Assembly (NCBI GenBank): GCA_016935955.1
Contig: JAFGPY010000436.1
Span: 1-12,705 of the forward strand
Reading direction: 5' to 3'
Length of the DNA: 12,705 bases
From: Planctomycetota bacterium
GTDB taxonomy: Bacteria; Planctomycetota; Phycisphaerae; FEN-1346; JAACEH01
A program made the position numbers and the translations under genes. The notes beneath the pieces are model-generated. The model did not search any database, was not told where the DNA came from, and saw only the letters and a list, made by a program, of their open reading frames with translations. Below are positions 1 through 6,691 of this stretch, in pieces. The stretch's first letter is position 1; the number at the start of each line of letters is the position of its first letter.

Positions 1-93
1 AGCCGCGGCATGGCCCAGTCGGCCATCCAGACCATGGTCTGGGACAACCCGCGGAAGTTCTGCTCCCACTGCCCGAAGTTCGACGTGCGGTAG
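1..93 (+). CDS. C-terminal fragment, possibly metal-dependent (TatD/amidohydrolase-like) hydrolase
   Basis: Only the last 30 codons are inside the window; the frame is open from base 1 and ends at TAG (91-93). The tail contains a W-D-N-P-R-K-F stretch followed by C-S-H-C-P-K-F. An N-P-x-x-F element close to the C-terminus is common in TatD-like and amidohydrolase-type TIM-barrel hydrolases, so that is my weak guess. No catalytic residues are in view. The next gene starts 52 bp downstream on the same strand with no hairpin between them, so the two may be co-transcribed. Codon third positions are mostly G/C, like the following genes. The coding call is firmer than the family call. Confidence 0.4.
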   Translation, partial: SRGMAQSAIQTMVWDNPRKFCSHCPKFDVR

Positions 94-132
94 GATGCCG
101 CGCGGTGCCCATTGTGACTGCCTGCGAGGATT

Positions 133-137
133 GAGGA
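133..137 (+). promoter_or_regulatory. Ribosome binding site that decides the phosphohexomutase start
   Basis: GAGGA lies 8 bases before the ATG at 146. The frame is also open upstream to an ATG at 95, but that start lies only 1 base after the preceding stop codon and has no comparable site. The sequence therefore favours 146. Confidence 0.6.
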
Positions 138-145
138 ATCGACCC

Positions 146-1678
146 ATGAGCCAGACCGAACGCCATTGTCCCGGCGAGAAGTACACCATCAGCGACGCCG
201 TCTGCGAAGGGCGGCGAGTCCGGCACTATCCCAAGTGCAAGGGCTGCGCGTTCAATGACGACGAAATCCAACCCAAACCGCCGAAGGTCGGCAATGGAGC
301 ACCTATCGTGGACGGCATCTTCAAGGCCTACGACGTACGAGGCAAAGTTCCCGGGCAGATCAACGAGGACGTCGCCTGGCGCATCGGCTACGCCACGGCC
401 CAGCACCTGCTTTCGACCGAGGACGCCCGCAACCTCAAGGGCGAGAACGCCAAGGCGATCGTCGTCGGCCACGACATGCGCTCCAGCGGCGAGGCCCTGA
501 TGAAGGCCTGCAGCGAGGGCATCCTGGCGACCGGCGCCGATTGCGTCAGCGTCGGCGAGATCGAAACGCCGGCCATCTATTACGCTGTCGGAAGCCTTCA
601 AGCTGCCGGCGGCATCATGATTACCGCCAGCCACAATCCCGGCGACTACAACGGGTTCAAGATCACGGCCGCAGGAGTCAAACCGGTCGGCGAATCGACC
701 GGCCTGAAGGACATCCAGCGTATCGCCCAGGGCATCGAGCAGGCCGGCGGCCCCCTGAAGGGCAAGCTCCGCCAGTTCGACCTGTCCAGCGGCTACATCC
801 AGCACGTACGCCGTTTCGCCAAGAACATCAAGCCGATGAAGATCGTCATGGACGCCTCTAACGGCATGGGGTCGAAGTGGACGCCGTCGATTCTTCGCGA
901 CCTGGCGATCGAGGTCGTGCCGCTCTACTTCGAGCGCAGCGGCCGCTTTGTGCACGAACCCAATCCGCTCCGTGACGAGAACGTCGCCGACCTGAAGCAA
1001 AAGGTCATTGAGACGCAGGCCCGCCTGGGCGTCAGTTTCGACGGCGACGCTGACCGTTGCGTCATACTCGACGAGAACGGCGACCGCGTGGGCGGCGACA
1101 CGCTGACGGCCCTGTTGGCCCGCGAGTTTCTCAAGAACGAGCGCGGGGCGAGCATCATCTACGACCTGCGCAGCTCGTGGGTCGTTCGCGAGGAGATCGA
1201 GCGGTACGGCGGCGTGCCGCGGCGCGAACGCGTCGGTCACTCGTTCATGAAGGCCACGCTTCGCAAGCACAATGCCCCGTTTGGCGGCGAACTGTCGGGA
1301 CACTTCTACTACCGCGACAACTTCTACTGCGACAGCGGCGTGGTCACGCTGATGAAGGTTCTCTCGGTGGTCAGCCAGGACGACTCGCCGCTGAGCGAAA
1401 TCCTGGAACCGCTTCGCAAGTACGCCACGACCGGCGAGGTCAACTTCCATGTCGAGGACAAGGACGAGATGATCAAGCAACTTGCCCGCAAGTTCTCCGA
1501 CGGCAAGGTCGATTTCCTAGACGGCGTAACGGTCGAGTACGGCGACTGGTGGTTCAATTGCCGCAAGTCGAACACAGAGCCGCTGCTGCGGCTGATTGTC
1601 GAGGCCCGTTCGCAGGAGGTCCTCGACGACAAGTTCGGCAAGCTCAAGGCCATGCTCGGCGAGCCGGCCGACGAGTAG
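146..1678 (+). CDS. Phosphomannomutase/phosphoglucomutase with Cys-rich N-terminal extension
   Basis: This is a 510-residue cytoplasmic enzyme of the alpha-D-phosphohexomutase superfamily. Such enzymes interconvert hexose 6-phosphate and 1-phosphate (mannose and/or glucose) to feed nucleotide-sugar synthesis. All four signatures are present: phosphoserine loop TASHNP (160-165, catalytic Ser162); metal loop DGDADR (299-304); sugar-recognition loop GGELSGH (380-386), whose GExSGH form fits the PMM/PGM group; and phosphate-binding RKSNTEP (473-479). The catalytic core starts near residue 57 (GIFKAYDVRG). Usual family length is about 450-460. The extra ~55 N-terminal residues carry four cysteines (8, 20, 31, 34), the last two in YPKCKGC, suggestive of a small metal-binding motif. 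ATG 146 was chosen for its GAGGA site. It may be co-transcribed with the gene ending at 93. Glucose versus mannose preference cannot be read from the sequence. Confidence 0.93.
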   Translation: MSQTERHCPGEKYTISDAVCEGRRVRHYPKCKGCAFNDDEIQPKPPKVGNGAPIVDGIFKAYDVRGKVPGQINEDVAWRIGYATAQHLLSTEDARNLKGENAKAIVVGHDMRSSGEALMKACSEGILATGADCVSVGEIETPAIYYAVGSLQAAGGIMITASHNPGDYNGFKITAAGVKPVGESTGLKDIQRIAQGIEQAGGPLKGKLRQFDLSSGYIQHVRRFAKNIKPMKIVMDASNGMGSKWTPSILRDLAIEVVPLYFERSGRFVHEPNPLRDENVADLKQKVIETQARLGVSFDGDADRCVILDENGDRVGGDTLTALLAREFLKNERGASIIYDLRSSWVVREEIERYGGVPRRERVGHSFMKATLRKHNAPFGGELSGHFYYRDNFYCDSGVVTLMKVLSVVSQDDSPLSEILEPLRKYATTGEVNFHVEDKDEMIKQLARKFSDGKVDFLDGVTVEYGDWWFNCRKSNTEPLLRLIVEARSQEVLDDKFGKLKAMLGEPADE

Positions 1679-1721
1679 CCTTGGTCGGTGCTGCGGCATG
1701 GTGGTCGCAAACGCTGTTGGT

Positions 1722-1746
1722 TGTAGGGGCGGCTCGCAAGCCACCC
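1722..1746 (+). repeat. Short palindromic intergenic element, copy 1 (TGTAGGG type)
   Basis: The element begins TGTAGGG and folds as GGGCGGCT (1727-1734), loop CGCA, AGCCACCC (1739-1746), with one mismatch in eight pairs. A related sequence occurs on the opposite strand at 7565-7587. It is not followed by a T-run, so a simple terminator is unlikely. It resembles the REP-like palindromes scattered between genes in many bacteria, which is an inference from only two copies. Confidence 0.45.
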
Positions 1747-1762
1747 TCAATGAGCGACACTC

Positions 1763-1783
1763 GGGCGGGGGCAAGCCCCGCCC
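1763..1783. repeat. GC-rich perfect hairpin between phosphohexomutase and PHP genes
   Basis: GGGCGGGG (1763-1770) and CCCCGCCC (1776-1783) form a perfect 8-bp stem around the loop GCAAG. It lies 16 bp after the palindrome at 1722-1746 and 28 bp before the PHP start codon. There is no following U-tract. It could be a factor-assisted terminator, an mRNA-stability hairpin or the second half of a composite repeat. Confidence 0.45.
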
Positions 1784-1811
1784 ATGTTCTTGACAAGGCA
1801 AGGAAGCGACG

Positions 1812-2693
1812 ATGACAGTTCCTCGTTACGATTGCAGCGGGCAGTGGCTGAAGGGCAACACGCACATCCACAGCACGAACTCCGATGGTGGCAAGACGCC
1901 GGTCGAACTGGCGGCGATGTACGCTGCGGCCGGGTACGACTTCCTGGTCCGGGCCGACCATTGGGTGGCCTCGGACGCTGCGGCCGAGGGGCAGGACTAT
2001 CCGCTGCTCTGGCTCGACGGCGTCGAACTGGACGGACCGGACGATTGCGGCTCGCGATACCACGTGGTCTGCATCGGACGTTTCACGGGGATCGACAGAG
2101 CCATGGGCCTGGAGGCCGCCATGGAGGCCGCACGAAGCCAGGGCGGCTTCATCATTCTGGCTCACCCGCACTGGATGGGCAACACCTGCGAGGACGCCCT
2201 GCGGCACGGGTTCGACGCCGTGGAGATCTACAATCACGTCTGCCGCTGGCTGAACGGCAAGAGTGACAGCACGCACCATTGGAACAAGGTTCTGGAGGTG
2301 CGGCCGAACACCGTGGGGCTGGCTGTCGATGACGCCCACATCCGCGAGGACCATCCCGGCTGGAACGGCGGCTGGATCATGGTCAACGTCACGGAGAAAT
2401 CGGCCGAGGCGATCGTGACGGCGATACGGGCCGGCAATTTCTACTCAACCACTGGGCCGCAGTTCGAATCGATCAGTCTGAACGGCAACGCCGTGACGGT
2501 GCGGACCTCGCCGGTGCAATTCGTGCGGCTGGCGGGTCGCGGCTGGGACGGCAAACGCGTTGGATCGTTCAATTCCGCCCAACTGGTGACCGAAGCCACG
2601 TTCGAGATTCCCGAGGGGTGGGAATACGCCTACATTGAGATCGAGGACGCCCAGGGCCACCGGGCCTGGACGAACACGCTGGTTATCGCATGA
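1812..2693 (+). CDS. PHP-domain metal-dependent phosphoesterase (CehA/McbA-like)
   Basis: The gene encodes 293 residues, starting at ATG 1812 with AAGGAAG at 1800-1806. The N-terminal half shows the PHP (polymerase and histidinol phosphatase) metal-site pattern: HIHS (His18, His20), Asp25, ADHW (Asp49, His50), Glu72 in LDGVEL, His84, AHPHW (His118, His120) and DDAH (Asp174, His176). All usual ligands for a di- or trinuclear metal centre appear present, so it should be an active hydrolase of phosphoesters or related bonds. Residues after about 205 look like a beta-rich C-terminal domain, as in CehA/McbA-type PHP proteins. No signal peptide is evident, so it is probably cytoplasmic. The substrate cannot be deduced. 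It follows the phosphohexomutase on the same strand, but the 133-bp gap with two hairpins makes a shared transcript uncertain. Its last 11 bp overlap the convergent reverse gene. Confidence 0.85.
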   Translation: MTVPRYDCSGQWLKGNTHIHSTNSDGGKTPVELAAMYAAAGYDFLVRADHWVASDAAAEGQDYPLLWLDGVELDGPDDCGSRYHVVCIGRFTGIDRAMGLEAAMEAARSQGGFIILAHPHWMGNTCEDALRHGFDAVEIYNHVCRWLNGKSDSTHHWNKVLEVRPNTVGLAVDDAHIREDHPGWNGGWIMVNVTEKSAEAIVTAIRAGNFYSTTGPQFESISLNGNAVTVRTSPVQFVRLAGRGWDGKRVGSFNSAQLVTEATFEIPEGWEYAYIEIEDAQGHRAWTNTLVIA

Positions 2694-5529
2694 TCGCCAC
2701 CAGCACCTGCATCGGGTGGTAGACCTTCAGGCCCGTGCCGGTTTCGATCTGCGTCTTGCACATGCCGCACGGCGTAACGACGGCCTCGATGCGTTCGGCT
2801 TTCAGCCGGGCGAACAATTCCTCGGCAATCTTCATGCTGATCGCGTGGTTGCGATCCTTCATGCCGAACGTGCCGCCCATCCCGCAACAGGTCGTGTTGG
2901 CCAGAGCGAATCGCACTTCGCCGGCGCGGGCGAGCATCTGTTGCGGAACCAATCCCTGGCCCAAGGCCCGCAGGTGGCACGGAGCATGGTAGGCCAGCCG
3001 CATGTCGGCGAACGAGTGTTCACTGCGCGGCAGGTCATCGCGTTCGCCCAACAGCCGCGCGACGTAAGCATTAGAGTCGTGTACATTGGCGGCAATCGTT
3101 CGGGCCGCGTCGTCGCCGAGGGCTTGTGGATAATCTTCCTTCAGCGACAGGACGCAACTGGGGCATCCGCTGACGATATCGTACCCGGCCGCCACGAGCG
3201 GCGCGAGAACCGCGGCGTTGAACTTCATGTCTTTCATTGCGGCCTCGCGCATACCCGAGGTGTACGCTGGCAAACCGCAGCATCGCTGGTCGGGCAGGAC
3301 GACCTCGCAGCCCAGTGCGGCCAACACGTCGACCAGTGCCCGACCTCCCGCCGGATCGTTGAACAGGCCGAAGCACCCGGCGAACAGGGCGACCTTGTGC
3401 TGCGGATTCGGCAGCGAGGGCAGGGGATACTTGTCGAGGCTTGGCCTGTCGAACGGCGGTATCGGCCGGTCGGCCACGCCTGCAAGACGGCGGTTCAGTC
3501 GTCGCACGATTGACCATCCGGCGATGCGATTGCTCAGCGGCGCGGTCAGACTGCCGAGGCGACCGGCCAGGTGTGCCTGGGCGAACATGCGGTCGGCCAA
3601 TGTCGGGCCTTTGCGCTCGACGCGGAAGGTCTTCTCGGCGAGCATCAGGGCCGGCGTGTCGACGCCGCTCGGGCACTCGACCAGGCAGGTCTTGCAGTTG
3701 TAGCACAGGTCGGCCGCAGCCCGGAGTTCGTCGCCCAGACCAATCTGCGCGAAGTCCAGTTCGCCGCTCATGGCGGCCTTGAGCAGGTTGGTCTTGGCTC
3801 GCGGCCCGGCCCACAGGTCGCCCGTGGTCTTGTAGCTCGGGCAGTGGGCCAGGCACGTCCCGCAGCCATGGCAGCGTTCGATGGCCTCCCGCAGCGCGGC
3901 GTCGTCGAAGCGTGTGCCGGTCGTCGCGATGCGGCGCGGCGATTCGTATTTCAGGTGCTCGGTGTCCAGTTCGGCGCGATCGGTGACGATGTTCTCCGGC
4001 GCGAGGATGCCGTCGGGGTCCCAGATACGCTTGATCTGTCGCATGACGTCGTAGAGCGGTCCGAACTGCCGCCGCAGGTACGCGCTTCGGACGCGGCCGT
4101 CGCCGTGCTCGCCGCTGAGGGTGCCGCTCATGCGGAGCACGAGGTCGGTTACCTCGTCGGCCATGCGGCGCATCTTCTCGACGTCGTCTCGCGTGTGCAG
4201 GTCGAGGATTGGCCGCACGTGCAGGTTGGCGTCGCCAGCGTGGCCGTACATGGCAGCCTCGACGCCGTGGCGGCGGAAGATGTCGCCCAGGCCGTGGATG
4301 TACTCGGCCAATCGTTCGGGCGGGACGACGCTGTCTTCGATGAATGGAATGATGCGGCGCGGTGGGGGCAACTTGTTCAGAATCGGCAGCGCCGCCTTCC
4401 GCAGTTTCCACAGCAGGGCCTGCTCGGCCGGGTCGTAGGCCTCGCGCCACGTGACGGCCAGTTTCAGTTCGTCGGTCAACCGGGCGACCATCTTGCGCAA
4501 CACGCAGCGATTCTCGTCCATGGTCGGCCGCGTGAACTCCACCAGCAGCACGGCCTCGATGCCGTCGGGCAGATACGTTGCGTCGAGCACCCTCTCGCGA
4601 CGGAGGATGCCGAGGAAGTGCTTCTCCATGAACTCGACGGCAATCGGATCGAACGCCAGAATCTCCTGTACGGCGGCGCCGGCCTGTTCCATAGTCTCGA
4701 AGTAGACGGCTGCCGTGGCGGGCGGAGGGGGCAGGTCGCTCAGGGCGATCTCAACGTCAGTGACCACCGCCAGGCTGCCTTCGCTGCCGACGATCAGGCG
4801 CGTCAGGTCCACGAGCCCGTCGTGAAATACCGAAAACAGATCGTACCCGGCGGTGCTCTTGTCCATCAGCGGCCGCTTCTCGGCGATCAGCGGCTCGTTG
4901 TCGCGCAGCACCTGGAGCGTTTCGCGGACCGTGCGGCCGAGTGTGCCTGAGTCATTGGTCATGGCGGCCAGTTCGGGGCTGCCGTCGGCCACCGGACGCA
5001 GCCAGCCGACAGTCCCGTCGCTCAGCACGACCTCCAGGCCGCGAACGTGGTGCTTGGTCGATCCGACTTTGAAGGCTCGCAGACCCCCGGCGTTGTTGGC
5101 CACGTTGCCGCCGATGGAGCACATGGCTTCGCTGGCCGGGTCCTGCGGCACGCGCTTGCCGAGCGATCGCAGTTGCTCGTTCACGCGGCCCAGGATCGCC
5201 CCTGGCCGCACGCGAAGCAGGTTCGCTTCGGAGCGGACCTCCTCAATCTGGTTCATGTAGCGGGTGAAATCGAGGATCAGGCCTTCGCCGAGCACTTGGC
5301 CGGTCAGTCCCGTGCCGGCGCCGCGTGGTATGACCGGCAGGCCGCACTGGCGTCCGTAGCGGACCGTCGCGGCCACGTCGGCGGCCGATTTCGGCAGAAT
5401 GACGGCCAGCGGACGAATCTTGTAGATGCAGGCTGCCGTCGAGTAGGCCACCCGCACGGGGAGGCTCGTCAGGCAGTTGCCCGTCAGGTGCGACCCCAGT
5501 TCTTCGCGAATCTGTTCGGGGGTCTTCAA
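2683..5529 (-). CDS. Fused FAD-linked oxidase and Fe-S protein (D-lactate/glycolate/2-hydroxyglutarate dehydrogenase type)
   Basis: This is 948 residues if it starts at TTG 5529. The frame stays open upstream to an ATG at 5646, but that would overlap the divergent gene, and recognisable homology begins just after residue 1 here. Order of parts: FAD-binding type 4 domain with PRGAGTGLTGQ (68-78) and GGNVANNAGG (140-149); FAD-oxidase C domain with HAGDANLH (430-437) and EHGDG (474-478); two 4Fe-4S motifs, Cys553/556/559/563 and Cys609/612/615/619; then two cysteine-rich CCG domains (CCG at 750-752, GCPSC 788-792, CCGMGGTFGMK from 881, PCGMC 920-924). This joins GlcD-like and GlcF/GlpC-like parts in one chain, as in YdiJ-type proteins of about 1000 residues. 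Such enzymes oxidise a D-2-hydroxyacid and pass electrons through the clusters to quinone or another carrier. No membrane helix is seen, so membrane contact would be peripheral. Substrate is undetermined; nearby larE makes lactate a reasonable guess. Confidence 0.88.
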   Translation of the reverse strand: MKTPEQIREELGSHLTGNCLTSLPVRVAYSTAACIYKIRPLAVILPKSAADVAATVRYGRQCGLPVIPRGAGTGLTGQVLGEGLILDFTRYMNQIEEVRSEANLLRVRPGAILGRVNEQLRSLGKRVPQDPASEAMCSIGGNVANNAGGLRAFKVGSTKHHVRGLEVVLSDGTVGWLRPVADGSPELAAMTNDSGTLGRTVRETLQVLRDNEPLIAEKRPLMDKSTAGYDLFSVFHDGLVDLTRLIVGSEGSLAVVTDVEIALSDLPPPPATAAVYFETMEQAGAAVQEILAFDPIAVEFMEKHFLGILRRERVLDATYLPDGIEAVLLVEFTRPTMDENRCVLRKMVARLTDELKLAVTWREAYDPAEQALLWKLRKAALPILNKLPPPRRIIPFIEDSVVPPERLAEYIHGLGDIFRRHGVEAAMYGHAGDANLHVRPILDLHTRDDVEKMRRMADEVTDLVLRMSGTLSGEHGDGRVRSAYLRRQFGPLYDVMRQIKRIWDPDGILAPENIVTDRAELDTEHLKYESPRRIATTGTRFDDAALREAIERCHGCGTCLAHCPSYKTTGDLWAGPRAKTNLLKAAMSGELDFAQIGLGDELRAAADLCYNCKTCLVECPSGVDTPALMLAEKTFRVERKGPTLADRMFAQAHLAGRLGSLTAPLSNRIAGWSIVRRLNRRLAGVADRPIPPFDRPSLDKYPLPSLPNPQHKVALFAGCFGLFNDPAGGRALVDVLAALGCEVVLPDQRCCGLPAYTSGMREAAMKDMKFNAAVLAPLVAAGYDIVSGCPSCVLSLKEDYPQALGDDAARTIAANVHDSNAYVARLLGERDDLPRSEHSFADMRLAYHAPCHLRALGQGLVPQQMLARAGEVRFALANTTCCGMGGTFGMKDRNHAISMKIAEELFARLKAERIEAVVTPCGMCKTQIETGTGLKVYHPMQVLVAIMR

Positions 5530-5550
5530 CGTCGGTGGTTCCTGTGGCAG

Positions 5551-5579
5551 TTGATTTCCCGTGGCATCGCCCGTACACT
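5551..5579 (+). promoter_or_regulatory. Candidate sigma70-type promoter for the thiolase-larE operon
   Basis: TTGATT (5551-5556), a 17-bp spacer and TACACT (5574-5579) match the -35/-10 consensus at four of six positions each. Predicted transcription start is near 5586, giving a leader of about 44 bases before ATG 5630. It lies in the divergent gap between the dehydrogenase and the PP-loop genes. Confidence 0.4.
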
Positions 5580-5592
5580 GAAGGGCTGTCCC

Positions 5593-5598
5593 ATTGTA
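5593..5598 (-). promoter_or_regulatory. Candidate -10 element for the reverse dehydrogenase gene
   Basis: Read on the reverse strand this is TACAAT, five of six matches to TATAAT. The hexamer 17 bp upstream (CTAGCC) is a poor -35, so an activator or another sigma factor would be needed. If real, transcription starts near 5586 and the start codon must lie downstream. That supports TTG 5529 over the ATGs at 5631 and 5646. Confidence 0.25.
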
Positions 5599-5629
5599 CG
5601 CGATCGAGGCCAAAAGGCTAGGGGAGTTC

Positions 5630-6691
5630 ATGGAGCGTAAGGACATTCGTACGATCGGCCTTCTGTCGGGCGGGCTCGACAGTGCCCTGGCTCTGACCTG
5701 GATGCATCGGCTGGGCTATGACATTGTCATCTACCATTTCGCCAACGGGTTCCATTCGGCGGTGGCTCCCGGCGAGGGCAAACCGCTGGCCCTGCAGACG
5801 GCCGACCGCCTGGGCGTGCCGATCAAGGTGATCGACAACTCGCGCGAGTTGCTCCAGGTGGTAATGCATCCCGAGCACGGCTACGGCGCCCACGTCAATC
5901 CGTGCATCGATTGCCGCATCCTGATGTTCCGCATGACGCGTGCCCGCATGGCCGAGGAGGGGGCCCGCTTCATCTTCACCGGCGAAGTCATCGGCCAGCG
6001 GCCGATGTCGCAACGGCGGCAGATCATGGACCGGATCGACCGCGAGTCGGGCATGGAGGGGCTGGTGGTGCGACCGCTGTGCGGCGGATTGATGCCTGCG
6101 ACTCGTGCCGAGCAGGAGGGGTGGATTCGCCGCGAGGACCTGCTCGACATTCAGGGCCGCGGCCGCAAACGGCAGATTGCTCTTGCCGCCGAGCTGGGCA
6201 TCGACCGCTACGAAACGCCCGCTGGCGGATGCCTACTGACGGACGAAGGATTTGAGATTCGCCTGCGTGATCTGTTTCGGTTCGGCGAGCCGAGCGTCGC
6301 AGAGGTTCAGTTGCTGAAGATCGGTCGGCATTTCCGGCTCAACGAGCGCAGCAAGGCTATCCTGGGTCGCAATGCCGCCGACTGCGAGGCGATGGGGCGG
6401 ATGCTTGGGCCGGACGATTTGCGGATCGAGGCTCGCGACATGACTGGTCCAGTGGGGGCGATTCGCGGCGAAGCGTCACCGGAGGCTGTTCGCGAGACGG
6501 CCCAGCTTGTGCTGCGTTATGCCAAGGCCGCACCGGGGCGGGAGCACGTTGTGACCGTCAGACGCGGCGACGAGGCAGCGCGTGAGGAGTTGAGCGTTGA
6601 GCCGCTGAGCGAAGAGCGTTCGCGGTTTCTGTTGGTGGCCGTCGAGGGCCAATGTGGCGGCCTTGGCCGCAAGGCGAAGCGAGATGACTGA
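5630..6691 (+). CDS. tRNA-thiolation-type PP-loop ATPase with C-terminal NFACT-R-like region
   Basis: 353 residues from ATG 5630. The N-terminal half is a PP-loop (N-type ATP pyrophosphatase) domain with SGGLDS at 13-18, as in MnmA and ThiI, which adenylate a uridine carbonyl in tRNA before sulfur insertion. NPCIDC (90-95) supplies Cys92 and Cys95, GEVIGQRPMSQ spans 118-128, and Cys201 lies in GGCLLTD. Paired cysteines in these places parallel the catalytic cysteines of MnmA-type thiouridylases. The C-terminal part from about residue 225 (HFRL, then ILGRNAADCEAM, EARDMTGPVGAIRG and VTVRRGDE) resembles the NFACT-R RNA-binding domain found on some bacterial ThiI-like proteins. I infer a cytoplasmic tRNA 2- or 4-thiouridine synthase, but the modified position is unknown. 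GGGGAG (5621-5626) is unusually close to the ATG; a TTG at 5594 is an alternative start. It overlaps larE by 8 bp. Confidence 0.8.
   Translation: MERKDIRTIGLLSGGLDSALALTWMHRLGYDIVIYHFANGFHSAVAPGEGKPLALQTADRLGVPIKVIDNSRELLQVVMHPEHGYGAHVNPCIDCRILMFRMTRARMAEEGARFIFTGEVIGQRPMSQRRQIMDRIDRESGMEGLVVRPLCGGLMPATRAEQEGWIRREDLLDIQGRGRKRQIALAAELGIDRYETPAGGCLLTDEGFEIRLRDLFRFGEPSVAEVQLLKIGRHFRLNERSKAILGRNAADCEAMGRMLGPDDLRIEARDMTGPVGAIRGEASPEAVRETAQLVLRYAKAAPGREHVVTVRRGDEAAREELSVEPLSEERSRFLLVAVEGQCGGLGRKAKRDD

Noticed and set aside
95..145. Upstream ATG extension of the phosphohexomutase
   Set aside because: The start at 95 sits almost on the preceding stop codon with no ribosome site, whereas ATG 146 has GAGGA at ideal spacing.
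1790..1795. Perfect TTGACA hexamer before the PHP gene
   Set aside because: It lies only 16 bases before the start codon and no -10 element follows at 16-18 bp, so it cannot drive this gene in the usual way.
3071..4450. Reverse open frame of 459 codons in another frame within the dehydrogenase gene
   Set aside because: It is rich in Arg, Pro and Gly as expected of an out-of-frame reading of GC-rich coding DNA, and the overlapping frame carries all the family motifs.
3571..4950. Long forward open frame (459 codons) opposite the dehydrogenase gene
   Set aside because: It is antisense to a protein with complete FAD and Fe-S motifs. High-GC coding DNA often keeps the opposite frame open, and the translation shows no recognisable motif.
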